DNA from: SAR324 cluster bacterium
GTDB lineage: Bacteria > SAR324 > XYD2-FULL-50-16
Length of the DNA stretch: 64,000 nt
NCBI GenBank assembly: GCA_028282885.1
Contig: JANQGX010000045.1
Span: forward strand, 124,001 to 188,000
Reading direction: 5' to 3'
The notes under the pieces: generated by a model
The model's database searches: none
What the model saw: only the letters and a program-made list of their open reading frames with translations
Told to the model about the DNA's origin: nothing
Part shown: in pieces, positions 53,912-62,119 of the stretch
How the letters are laid out: every line of letters starts with the position of its first letter
How positions within the stretch are numbered: position 1 is the first letter of the stretch
Made by a program: the position numbers and the translations under genes

Positions 53912-54505
53912 TTGGATATGACAGAAAAGTTAGTTGTAAAGTCAGCACAATACGTCAAGAGTTTTATTAACATCCGGGATTTTGATCTTGAAGTCATGCC
54001 TTCTATCGCCTTTATCGGTCGATCTAATGTGGGAAAGTCGAGTCTTATAAACAGCCTTCTGAACAGAAAAAAACTTGTCAAAACGAGTTCAACCCCGGGC
54101 AAAACCCAGATGATCAACTATTTCAATATAAATGATCGATTCTATTTCATCGATCTGCCTGGCTACGGTTTTGCCAAGGTGCCGGTGCAGGTGAAGGCAA
54201 ATTGGATGGAAATGATCGAGATTTTTCTGCAAAGGTGTCCCGACCTGAAATTGATTGTACAGTTAGTTGATATAAGGCATCCCCCCAGCAAGGATGACAT
54301 CGCGTTTCAACAACTGGTGAGAAAAACCGACAGGCACTACTTGGTTGTTGCCAATAAAACCGACAAGATTAAACGCGGTCAAGTAAACAAGGCAACCAAC
54401 GACATCAAAAAAGTCCTCTCCCTGGATCATATGCCGATCCCTCATTCTGCTTTGAAAAAAACAGGTCAGGAGAACATCTGGCGGGTTATCCGGGAACGAC
54501 TTTAG
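53912..54505 (+). CDS. engB: ribosome biogenesis GTPase EngB (YihA/YsxC)
   Basis: EngB is an essential GTPase for large-subunit assembly. The 197-residue protein shows G1 FIGRSNVGKSSLINSLLNR, the G2 threonine in TSSTPGKTQMINYF, G3 FIDLPGYGFAKV and G4 VVANKTDKIKRGQ. A G5-like HSALKKTG follows. A TTG at 53912 has AGGA six bases upstream; an ATG two codons later is an alternative start. Its stop overlaps the stop of the convergent penicillin-binding protein gene by 4 bp. Confidence 0.95.
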   Translation: MDMTEKLVVKSAQYVKSFINIRDFDLEVMPSIAFIGRSNVGKSSLINSLLNRKKLVKTSSTPGKTQMINYFNINDRFYFIDLPGYGFAKVPVQVKANWMEMIEIFLQRCPDLKLIVQLVDIRHPPSKDDIAFQQLVRKTDRHYLVVANKTDKIKRGQVNKATNDIKKVLSLDHMPIPHSALKKTGQENIWRVIRERL

Positions 54506-56631
54506 CGGTGTTCCTCCGGTATGTAACGCTCTTCCCGTTTGTGCACATCACAGGGCTTTGTTGGTTCTGTGCCCACCACGTAGCGTTTGGCTTCTATTTC
54601 CGTTGTCGGACAATAGCGGGTAGCCAGCTTACCTGAGCTTCTGCAGATATTGACAACGGTTTCATCATCAGAGTGGTAATCACAAAACTCCCCGGGCACC
54701 TCATCTTTTTTCAGTGCGTACCACGATTTACTCGGGCACCATGCGGTCGCCAGTTTTCCGGAATTATCGCAAATGAGATAGTCTTCAAAATCCTCATTAA
54801 TTCCGAACTCCTTCTGATAATCAATTTGGGGAAGCGCCTCCATATAGGCTTTCCAAAGTTTTGCGGGAGTTTTACCCCCGACTTCGCCTTCCATTGGCGT
54901 ATTGTCGTCATTTCCTATCCAGAACCCGGTCACCAGATTCGCTGTAAACCCGACATACCAAGCATCCCTATTCAGATCGCTGGTACCGGTTTTCCCGCCT
55001 GAAGCAAGTGAAATCCTGGCGTTTTGACCGGTTCCTTTTGTTACGACGTCCTGGAGCATTCGGTTCATCTGAAAAGCGGTTTCGACGGAGATCGTTTTGA
55101 TTTCCTGCTGATGGTCATATTTCTCTAATACCTGGCCCTGGCTGTCTGTAACCTTAAGAACAAAAACCGGCTCATTGCGATATCCCTGGTTGGCAAAAGA
55201 TGTATAAGCGTTGGCCAGATTGAGCAGCGTGGTTTCACCACACCCCAACGCCAGGCAAAGTCCTCGTTTGCCGGGCAGATCGATTCCGAAAAGCTTCGCC
55301 CTGGACAACAGTTTATCAATTCCGATCTCATTCAGGATTTTGACACTGACAACGTTGTTGGAGGTCCTTAAAGCATATGCAACCGTGATGGGGCCGAGAT
55401 GCTCGCCGCTGAAGTTGCCGGGTTCATATACTTCCAGATCTTCTTCAACCAGTCTTGAGTACTGGGTGGGTTCGTCCCAATATACATCTGTCGGCTTAAT
55501 TCCTTCTGTCAGAGCGGTTGCATAAATAACGGGCTTGAAACTGGAGCCGGGTTGCCGGCGGGCTTGTGTAACGCGATTGAACTCACTTTTAAAAAAGCTG
55601 GTTCCCCCGAGAAGCGCTTTGACAAAGCCTGTGGCCGGATCAATGCTGACACCCGCAACCTCTTCAAAGCTTCTTTCCTGTTGCATTCTCCGTTTGACAA
55701 CCTCCTCCATGGCCTCCTGGAACTTGCTGTCCAGCGTGGTATAAATGTGCAAGCCGCCGCCATAGATCATTTTGTGTCCATACCGGTGTTTCAGTTCCTG
55801 AAGGATATGGCTGACAAAATAGGGAGCTATTTGAAGATCGTTTTTTCTTCTTTCCCGAATAAGCAAACGTTCGTTGACAGCAGCAAGGTGTTCTTTCGGG
55901 GTGATCCATTCCAGGCTCCTCATCCTTTTCAGGACCAGGAGTTGCCTCTCCCTGGCTTTTTTGAGATTGACAAAAGGTGAGTAACCCTCCGGTTTTTTGA
56001 TCAAACCGGCAATAAAGGCAGCTTCAGCGTAAGTGAGTTCCTCTGTTGATTTGTGGAAGTAGTTTAGAGACGCATTTTCAATACCGTAGTTTCTGTGTCC
56101 CAGATAAACCTTGTTCAGATAAAATTCTAATATTTCACTTTTGGAGTACTCAATTTCCAGAGCAATAGCCATGAAAAGCTCTATCAGCTTTCTTTTCAAA
56201 GTCTGTTCGGGAGACAGCAGGGTTAGCTTGACAAGCTGTTGGGTGATTGTACTCGCCCCTTGGATCGGAGCTCCGGGCTTTAGATTATTAATAATAACCG
56301 AAAGAATTCGAATCGGATCAAATCCGAAGTGATTGAAAAACCTTGCATCTTCCACTGCCACTACAGCCATTTGAAGATTCCGGCTGACATTCTGAAGCTT
56401 AACATATTTGCGATCCTCAACACCCCTTATGACATGAAAAGGTTTTTGGTCGATATCATAAAAAACAGTGTTGATGTTCTGAGTGGATTGGATTTGACGG
56501 AACTGCCTGACCGTTTCCGATTGGAATTTCAGGGAAAGAATAAGGAGGATGAGAAGTGCCAGAATTCCTATCGTTCCGGCCAGCAGAATGGTTTTCTTTC
56601 TGGAAATAGATTGTCTGTTTACCGACAACAT
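54502..56631 (-). CDS. class A penicillin-binding protein (PBP1A type) with duplicated cysteine-rich tail
   Basis: The bifunctional enzyme polymerises and cross-links peptidoglycan. Its 709 residues include a membrane anchor (about 14-34) and a transglycosylase domain (VVAVEDARFFNHFGFDPIRI with catalytic Glu94, GASTITQQLVKLTLLSPEQT, EILEFYLNKVYLGHRNYGIE). The transpeptidase domain has Ser363-x-x-Lys366 in QPGSSFKPVIY, an SNN motif (RTSNNVVSV) and KTGT (GGKTGTSDLNRDAW). The last ~85 residues contain two related units, ICDNSGKLATAWCPS with EFCDYH and ICRSSGKLATRYCPT with PCDVH. Such SGKLAT-CP tails occur in some PBPs. It is convergent with engB. Confidence 0.93.
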   Translation of the reverse strand: MLSVNRQSISRKKTILLAGTIGILALLILLILSLKFQSETVRQFRQIQSTQNINTVFYDIDQKPFHVIRGVEDRKYVKLQNVSRNLQMAVVAVEDARFFNHFGFDPIRILSVIINNLKPGAPIQGASTITQQLVKLTLLSPEQTLKRKLIELFMAIALEIEYSKSEILEFYLNKVYLGHRNYGIENASLNYFHKSTEELTYAEAAFIAGLIKKPEGYSPFVNLKKARERQLLVLKRMRSLEWITPKEHLAAVNERLLIRERRKNDLQIAPYFVSHILQELKHRYGHKMIYGGGLHIYTTLDSKFQEAMEEVVKRRMQQERSFEEVAGVSIDPATGFVKALLGGTSFFKSEFNRVTQARRQPGSSFKPVIYATALTEGIKPTDVYWDEPTQYSRLVEEDLEVYEPGNFSGEHLGPITVAYALRTSNNVVSVKILNEIGIDKLLSRAKLFGIDLPGKRGLCLALGCGETTLLNLANAYTSFANQGYRNEPVFVLKVTDSQGQVLEKYDHQQEIKTISVETAFQMNRMLQDVVTKGTGQNARISLASGGKTGTSDLNRDAWYVGFTANLVTGFWIGNDDNTPMEGEVGGKTPAKLWKAYMEALPQIDYQKEFGINEDFEDYLICDNSGKLATAWCPSKSWYALKKDEVPGEFCDYHSDDETVVNICRSSGKLATRYCPTTEIEAKRYVVGTEPTKPCDVHKREERYIPEEHR

Positions 56632-56776
56632 GTTGGTTTGACTTTTGTTTTAAACTCGGGATTCCTGTCCCCAAATTTGCTAAAAGTCTCGTTCTATTTC
56701 AGATAATGAGGGTTGGATGGTCAACAGTTATACAGCCCCGGAAGCCTTAACACCACCAGGGCCGATTCTTTAGCAC

Positions 56777-56798
56777 CCGGCACATTCTCCAATGCCGG
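56777..56798 (-). terminator. weak hairpin downstream of korC
   Basis: CCGGCA and TGCCGG form a 6-bp stem with a 10-nt loop just after the korC stop on the minus strand. No uridine tract follows, so termination here is doubtful. Confidence 0.25.
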
Positions 56799-56812
56799 CG
56801 GCGCAAGTTTGA

Positions 56813-57367
56813 TTACCCTGTCTTTGCTTTTTGCTCGATACCGTATTGATATCCTTTTTCAAAAGCAGCAAAGTTCAGTTTTTCGGTTCCTTTCGGAATT
56901 GAAGCTTCAACACCTTTTCGGGCGGTTTCTTCAGACAGAAGTCCGGTAACCGCTACCAGAAATCCGTACATGACAATATTAAGAACGATCTTGCGTCCGA
57001 TTTCCTCTGCAAATCTTGTCGCCGGGCATTTGAAGATTGTAATACTGGGGTCGACCTCTTTGACATTGACCAGATCCTCTTCAATTACCAGGATTCCGCC
57101 TTTTTTCAATCCGCCGATGTACTTGTCAAACGCACCCTGGCTCATAGCGAGCAATACATCAGGAGTAAAAACGTTTGGATAAAGAATAGGGTCGTCCGAC
57201 AGGATTACAGCGCAGGAAGCAGCTCCACCGCGTGCTTCCGGTCCGAAGTCCTGTGTCAGTGTAGCAAATTTGTCCTCAAAGATAGACTTAGCTCTTCCCA
57301 GAATCATTCCCGCGAGAATAACACCCTGTCCGCCAAATCCGCCTAATCTAACTTCTTGTGTCGTCAT
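56813..57367 (-). CDS. korC: 2-oxoacid:ferredoxin oxidoreductase gamma subunit
   Basis: The 184-residue subunit completes a 2-oxoglutarate (or related 2-oxoacid):ferredoxin oxidoreductase. It begins TTQEVRLGGFGGQGVILAGM, the standard N-terminus of the gamma domain, and includes FGPEARGGAASCAVILSDDP. It is the last gene of the korB-korA-korC operon, 16 bp after korA. The substrate is judged from its two partners. A 2-oxoglutarate role in a TCA cycle or reductive carbon metabolism is likely. Confidence 0.92.
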   Translation of the reverse strand: MTTQEVRLGGFGGQGVILAGMILGRAKSIFEDKFATLTQDFGPEARGGAASCAVILSDDPILYPNVFTPDVLLAMSQGAFDKYIGGLKKGGILVIEEDLVNVKEVDPSITIFKCPATRFAEEIGRKIVLNIVMYGFLVAVTGLLSEETARKGVEASIPKGTEKLNFAAFEKGYQYGIEQKAKTG

Positions 57368-57383
57368 TGATTAATCCTCCTGA

Positions 57384-58538
57384 TTATTTAGCGATTTCTT
57401 GAATTCCAGCGAAAATCTCTTCGGGCTCGTGAACTTCACCACATGGGCTTCCAACAAGTCCTGTTTTACAATAGGCATTGGCGAACCGGTCCATCTCGAT
57501 ATACATCTGACCGTAGTTCAATTCAACCATAATCATTGAATTAACCTTTTGTGCGATTTCTCTGATTTTTGATTCGGGGAATGGCCAACAGGTGATCATT
57601 CTCAAAAGACCTACCTTCATTCCTTTCTCTCTTGCCATTTCCATGGCCTTGTATGCCATCCTGAAAGAAATACCGTAAGAGACAAGAACGATATCAGCAT
57701 CTTCCATCATATATTCTTCAACGCGCATGAGCTTTTCGCGGTTGTCGTTGATCTTGCCCATGAGTCGCTCCATCATTGTTTCCTGGACCTCTTTGGTCAG
57801 GACAGGATAGCCGCGGTCATCATGAGTCAAACCCGTAATATGGTAGTGATGGCCCATTCCTGCTTTACTCATCAGGGGGATACCATTCGCTTCCGGCTTG
57901 TAGGGCAGATATGGTTTGGGGCCGGTGTAGAATTTTCTTTCCAACAAGTCGATCTGGTCTGCTTCGGGAATAACCACTTTTTCTGTCATGTGGCCGACCA
58001 TTTCGTCTGACATCAGGAATACCGGAGTTCGGTACTCTTCAGCCAGGTTGAAACAATCAATAGTGAAGTCGAAACAGTCCTGGGGGGAACTGGGGGCCAG
58101 TGCAATAACTTCATAATCACCGTGGGATCCCCATCTCGCTTGCATCATGTCAGCCTGACCTACTTTGGTGGGAAGGCCCGTTGAAGGACCTGTTCTCTGT
58201 ACATTGATGAATACACAGGGAAGTTCGGTAATAGCTGCCAGACCGATATGTTCCATCATCAGTGAGAATCCGGGGCCTGAAGTTACGGTCATGGATTTGT
58301 GACCAGCCCAGGCACCGCCCTGGAGACAGATAGAAGAAGCGATTTCGTCTTCCATTTGAATAAAGACTCCGCCGACTCGGGGAAATCTTGCAGCAATACG
58401 TTCTACAATTTCAGTAGAAGGTGTAATTGGATATCCGGCAGCAAAAGTACATCCTGCGGCAATAGCCCCTTCGGTAGCAGAATGGTTTCCATTGATGAAA
58501 TGGTTGCCGGTAAGTACTCGTTTTGGATCAGCTTTCAC
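57384..58538 (-). CDS. korA: 2-oxoacid:ferredoxin oxidoreductase alpha subunit
   Basis: The alpha subunit binds the pyrimidine part of thiamine diphosphate. A GTG at 58538 preceded by AAGGAG (6-bp spacing) is taken as start, giving 384 residues beginning KADPKRVLTGNHFINGNHSA after the initiator. An in-frame ATG at 58604 would overlap korB and has no ribosome-binding site. Motifs: GCTFAAGYPITPSTEIVERI, MEDEIASSICLQGGAWAGHK, VTSGPGFSLMMEHIGLAAIT and the C-terminal VELNYGQMYIEM. The sequence fits KorA/VorB-type enzymes that act on 2-oxoglutarate or branched oxoacids. Confidence 0.93.
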   Translation of the reverse strand: MKADPKRVLTGNHFINGNHSATEGAIAAGCTFAAGYPITPSTEIVERIAARFPRVGGVFIQMEDEIASSICLQGGAWAGHKSMTVTSGPGFSLMMEHIGLAAITELPCVFINVQRTGPSTGLPTKVGQADMMQARWGSHGDYEVIALAPSSPQDCFDFTIDCFNLAEEYRTPVFLMSDEMVGHMTEKVVIPEADQIDLLERKFYTGPKPYLPYKPEANGIPLMSKAGMGHHYHITGLTHDDRGYPVLTKEVQETMMERLMGKINDNREKLMRVEEYMMEDADIVLVSYGISFRMAYKAMEMAREKGMKVGLLRMITCWPFPESKIREIAQKVNSMIMVELNYGQMYIEMDRFANAYCKTGLVGSPCGEVHEPEEIFAGIQEIAK

Positions 58539-58585
58539 TTGTTGCTCCTTAAAATGTTTATTTAAATGTGTCGTCTGAGATGCGA

Positions 58586-59689
58586 TTAGATTGGTTCCGG
58601 CCATCCAACATACTTATCGCCAATTTTGGCCTTGAGTGACTCATCCATTGACTTGACTAATGAAGGCCTTTCGCGATCAATAAAGTTTCCGATCAGGATC
58701 TGATTCTGGTAACCGATGGCGGCGTCTGCAGTAGTGTGTTTCGCTTTCTTCATCCTGACTGCAGCTTCTTTATAGAACTTCATCATATCAAGGCCATCAC
58801 CCAGTTTGTTCCTTCGACCATATAAGGTCGGGCAAGGCGAAATAGCTTCAACAACTGAAAAACCATCCTTCTGAATAGCTGCTTTGATTGAGTTCTGAAG
58901 ATGACGCACGTGATAAGTTGTCCAGCGTGAAACATAATCAGCGCCACAACTGTCAGCGATAAAGGGAATGTTAAACGGTTGGTCGAACGCACCGTAAGGG
59001 GTCGTGATCGCTATGGCCGTCTCGGGTGTTGTCGGAGCAACCTGTCCACCGGTCATCCCATAGATAAAATTGTTGATGCAGATAACGGTAAGATTGGCAT
59101 TTCTTCTTGCTGCATGAAAGAAATGATTACCGCCGATTGCTGTGAGGTCACCGTCTCCGCTGACTACAATAACCTTTTGATCGGGAGCTCCAAGCGCCAA
59201 TCCGGTAGCAAACGGGATAGCACGGCCGTGGGCGGTGTGATAGGAATCCACATTGACATAACCGGCAACACGTCCTGAACATCCAATACCGGAAACGATC
59301 TGGGTCTTGTCACGATCAATACCGGCATCAATCAGTGCCTTGGTCAAGCAGTTAACTACCGTCCCAATTCCACACCCCGGACACCAGATGTGAGGCATAC
59401 GATCCATGCGGACATATTCATCTGATAAATGAGCGTCTTTTTTGTGAGTTTCAGACGTGGCATAAATCGCAAATTCGGGACAAACCATTTCGCACATATC
59501 ACAGTATGTGCAAGTATCCGGTGCAGCTACAACAGGTGGGTGGTATCCTTTCGAGTTAAATCCGTCTGACATCGCCAGTGTTTCTTTCGGGCAAAATTCC
59601 ACACAGAATCCACACCCCTTACATCTTTCGGCATCTATTTCAAGTCGCCACTCTTTGGGGTCCTTTTTTTTTCCTTTTTTTTCAGCCAT
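58586..59689 (-). CDS. korB: 2-oxoacid:ferredoxin oxidoreductase beta subunit with fused ferredoxin domain
   Basis: The 367-residue protein joins an N-terminal 2[4Fe-4S] ferredoxin (delta) domain to the beta subunit. Cysteines for the two clusters are at 23, 26, 29 and 33 (CKGCGFCVEFC) and 60, 63, 66 and 70 (CTYCDMCEMVC). The beta part starts with HIWCPGCGIGTVVNCLTKAL and has the thiamine-diphosphate motif GDGDLTAIGGNHFFHAARRN ending in INNFIYGMTGGQ. YVNVDSYHTAHGRAIPFATG is typical of KorB. Usually korD and korB are separate genes, so the fusion simplifies the complex. It heads the korBAC operon, facing the deacetylase gene. Confidence 0.94.
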   Translation of the reverse strand: MAEKKGKKKDPKEWRLEIDAERCKGCGFCVEFCPKETLAMSDGFNSKGYHPPVVAAPDTCTYCDMCEMVCPEFAIYATSETHKKDAHLSDEYVRMDRMPHIWCPGCGIGTVVNCLTKALIDAGIDRDKTQIVSGIGCSGRVAGYVNVDSYHTAHGRAIPFATGLALGAPDQKVIVVSGDGDLTAIGGNHFFHAARRNANLTVICINNFIYGMTGGQVAPTTPETAIAITTPYGAFDQPFNIPFIADSCGADYVSRWTTYHVRHLQNSIKAAIQKDGFSVVEAISPCPTLYGRRNKLGDGLDMMKFYKEAAVRMKKAKHTTADAAIGYQNQILIGNFIDRERPSLVKSMDESLKAKIGDKYVGWPEPI

Positions 59690-60148
59690 TAGCTTCTGCT
59701 ACCTCTATATGGATTATTGTAAAATAAGACTTCAACTTTTTTGTGAGAATCATGTACTTATTGAAATACATAGCAAAAATGATTACAAAAAAAACAGTTA
59801 TTAACATTGATGCAGGACATACTATATTTTATATCGCTTTTGCCACTGGATTCGTGAAATCGGCTTCTAGCAGCAGTTTGACGCGTGCCGTCCCTAATAA
59901 TAAACCGAATATATATTCGGTTTATTATTAGGGTTGTCAGCAAAGACTGTTTTATATCTGACAATTCAGGAGGAGGGGACATTTTATATTTGGATCCGGT
60001 GATCAATTGTTTTTTCTCCAGGTCTGTTGTGAGAATTCTATGGCGCCAGGGAAGATTTGCTTTCTTAAAAATCCATTTGCTAGTCGCTCAAAAACGATGT
60101 ATTGAATGTTTATACTAACAAACAGGAATCCATAATGAATGGTATGAA
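59690..60148. other. 459-bp divergent region between korB and the deacetylase gene
   Basis: The region carries a perfect 42-bp palindrome at 59892-59933, listed separately, and is otherwise AT-rich. Promoters for korB (minus) and the deacetylase gene (plus) are expected on either side of it. Frames of 60-80 codons here run through the palindrome and look non-coding. Confidence 0.55.
59892..59933. repeat. perfect 42-bp palindrome, no spacer
   Basis: Two 21-base arms are exact reverse complements with no loop; the centre reads ACCGAATATATATTCGGT. The arms extend outward through AATAAT/ATTATT to CCCT and AGGG. It lies about 203 bp upstream of korB and 216 bp upstream of the deacetylase gene. 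It could be an operator for both, a cruciform or a recombination remnant. It is not positioned as a terminator of any gene I call. Confidence 0.9.
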
Positions 60149-61108
60149 ATGAAAAAGTTGACAGGATTGCTTACAGACCCGATTTATTTGGAACATGACA
60201 CCGGGCAGCACCCTGAGAATGCCAATCGGTTACGTGTTATTCTCAAAGCTTTGGAAGAAAGTGAGATTTGGGATCAACTGGTGAAGATCCCTGCTGAAAA
60301 GGCAGAGCGGTCGGTAGTTGAGCTGATACATAGCAGCGAATATATCAAGTCCATCGAAAGTGAGATAAAATCAGGCGCATCCTTTGTCGGAACGATGGAC
60401 TGCATGGTTTGTCCGAGAACATTTGATGTGGCGGAGTATGCTGTTGGAGGAGCACTGGCCCTGGTCAAAAAAGTGGAATCCGGAGAATTCAAAAACGGGT
60501 TTGCATTGGTTCGACCACCGGGTCATCATGCTGAACGAAGACAAGCCCTGGGATTCTGTTATTTTAACAATATTGCCATTTGCGCCGAATATCTTATCAG
60601 ATTTAAGGAGTACAAGCGAATCCTGATCATGGATTTTGATGTTCACCACGGGAATGGAACACAACATAGCTTCGAGTCCAGGAAGGATGTCTTTTATTGC
60701 AGCATCCACGAGAATCCGACCGTCTGCTACCCCGGCACCGGGTTCGAGAATGAGGTTGGATTTGGAGAAGGTGAAGGATATACGCTGAATGTCCCGATGA
60801 GAAGCTTTTCCGGTGATGATGAATACCAGGAGAAATTGGAGGAGATTTTTGTTCCGGCCTGGAGAGAATACCAACCGGATTTCGTGCTTGTTTCAGCAGG
60901 TTATGACGGTCATAAGGAAGATCCCCTGGCACGGATCAATATCACCGATGTCACCTACCAAAGATATGCAAAAGCGCTGTGTTCGATTGCGGACGAGTTT
61001 TCGAGCGGAAAGCTTGTCGCCTTTCTTGAAGGCGGCTATAATCTGGATGTCATCCCCAGGTTGGTTCTGGATCATATGCGCATATTGCTGGCTTCAGAAA
61101 GCGCCTGA
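60149..61108 (+). CDS. histone deacetylase-family (acetylpolyamine/acetoin utilisation type) zinc hydrolase
   Basis: The 319-residue protein has the HDAC core: HPENANRLRVILKALEES near the N-terminus, RPPGHHAERRQALGFCYFNN with the catalytic His126-His127 pair, and zinc ligands Asp164 and His166 in MDFDVHHGNGTQHSF. Asp253 in SAGYDGHKEDPL is the third ligand, and the transition-state tyrosine is in FLEGGYNLD (Tyr297). Bacterial members deacetylate lysine, polyamines or unknown small molecules. The sequence does not decide which. It is divergent from the kor operon and shares an upstream palindrome with it. No AcuA acetyltransferase is adjacent. Confidence 0.92.
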   Translation: MKKLTGLLTDPIYLEHDTGQHPENANRLRVILKALEESEIWDQLVKIPAEKAERSVVELIHSSEYIKSIESEIKSGASFVGTMDCMVCPRTFDVAEYAVGGALALVKKVESGEFKNGFALVRPPGHHAERRQALGFCYFNNIAICAEYLIRFKEYKRILIMDFDVHHGNGTQHSFESRKDVFYCSIHENPTVCYPGTGFENEVGFGEGEGYTLNVPMRSFSGDDEYQEKLEEIFVPAWREYQPDFVLVSAGYDGHKEDPLARINITDVTYQRYAKALCSIADEFSSGKLVAFLEGGYNLDVIPRLVLDHMRILLASESA

Positions 61109-61307
61109 TTCAAACAGGGAATCTCTTAATACATTCCAGATTCCTTGCCTCCCCGGAAACAGATCAGAGTTCGATTCAAAATCCAATTCCGATTTAATCA
61201 AACAAATCAGCCGATTGTCCGCTCTCTCACTTCTTGCTATCATCCAAATCCGGTTTATCATCTATTCAGGTTTCTGCTATGATTCGGCCTCGAAGAATAC
61301 CAGGCCA

Positions 61308-61781
61308 TCAGATATGGTGGTATTTCTCGTTGTTGATGATGGTATAGGCTCTGTATATCTGCTCGATGAGAAACAATCTGACCATTTGGTGGGTGAGGGT
61401 CATGGGGGATAAGCTTAGTTTCTTCTGGGTCGACTGCGTGAGTTTCTCGGGAAGGCCATGTGCACCCCCGATAAAAAAATCTATCTGTGAGTGCCCGCTA
61501 TTGGCTATTTTTTGGAACAAATCGGCAAACTGCAGCGAAGAAAGGGTTTCGCCCTGTTCGTCGCAAGACACCGAATAGCTGCTTGATGAAACAAACCTGG
61601 CCAGTCGGTTCTGTTCGGTGTCTAACCATAATAATTTGGAGCCGCTACCATAATTGGCTTCCTTCACAACCTGCCAGGTCAGGTTACAGTATCTCTTTAA
61701 CTTCTTCTCATAGTGGCCAATACCTTCTCTCAGATAAGATTCCTGGGTTTTTCCGACGCAGATGATTCTGATTTTTTTCAT
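61308..61781 (-). CDS. rlmH: 23S rRNA pseudouridine1915 N3-methyltransferase
   Basis: RlmH (SPOUT family) methylates pseudouridine 1915 of 23S rRNA. The start ATG at 61781 overlaps the rsfS stop in an ATGA arrangement, giving 157 residues; a GTG two codons upstream is less likely. Motifs: IRIICVGKTQESYLREGIGH, the knot region FFIGGAHGLPEKL and the C-terminal MTLTHQMVRLFLIEQIYRAY with HHI at the end. Together with rsfS and nadD it forms a common ribosome/NAD gene block. Confidence 0.97.
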   Translation of the reverse strand: MKKIRIICVGKTQESYLREGIGHYEKKLKRYCNLTWQVVKEANYGSGSKLLWLDTEQNRLARFVSSSSYSVSCDEQGETLSSLQFADLFQKIANSGHSQIDFFIGGAHGLPEKLTQSTQKKLSLSPMTLTHQMVRLFLIEQIYRAYTIINNEKYHHI

Positions 61782-62119
61782 TCGCACAACCGGCTTTCAA
61801 AATCATGATAGACGTCTTCAAGATTGAACAGACGGCGGTTTTCCTCCAGAAATATATGGATAATGGTCGTATTATAGTCCAACAGTATCCACTCGCCTGA
61901 TTCATATCCTTCGGTTCCCATGGGAAGAATACCTTCTTTTTTTAGATCCATCATCACCCTGTCGGCAATTCCGCGCGTGTGTGCAGTTGATGTACCATGG
62001 CAGATCAGGATATAATCAGCCAAAGAGGATTTCCCAGCCAGGTCAATCTGCATTAATTCGTTGGCTTTCAGGTCGAGAGAAGATTGGATTATTTGTGCAA
62101 CTAAGAAGGGTGGTTCCAT
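61778..62119 (-). CDS. rsfS: ribosomal silencing factor RsfS
   Basis: RsfS binds L14 and blocks subunit joining under poor nutrition. The 113-residue protein from the ATG at 62119 (MEPPFLVAQIIQSSLDLKAN) has the family motifs LADYILICHGTSTAHTRGIA and GYESGEWILLDYNTTIIHIF. The start overlaps the nadD stop (TAATG). A longer frame upstream lies inside nadD and is not used. The stop overlaps the rlmH start by 4 bp. Confidence 0.96.
   Translation of the reverse strand: MEPPFLVAQIIQSSLDLKANELMQIDLAGKSSLADYILICHGTSTAHTRGIADRVMMDLKKEGILPMGTEGYESGEWILLDYNTTIIHIFLEENRRLFNLEDVYHDFESRLCE

Noticed and set aside
55509-55980. Frames on both strands inside the penicillin-binding protein gene
   Set aside because: They are alternative-frame readings of the transglycosylase/transpeptidase coding region.
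58539-58604. Upstream ATG start for korA
   Set aside because: It would overlap korB and lacks a ribosome-binding site, whereas the GTG at 58538 has a perfect AAGGAG at good spacing.
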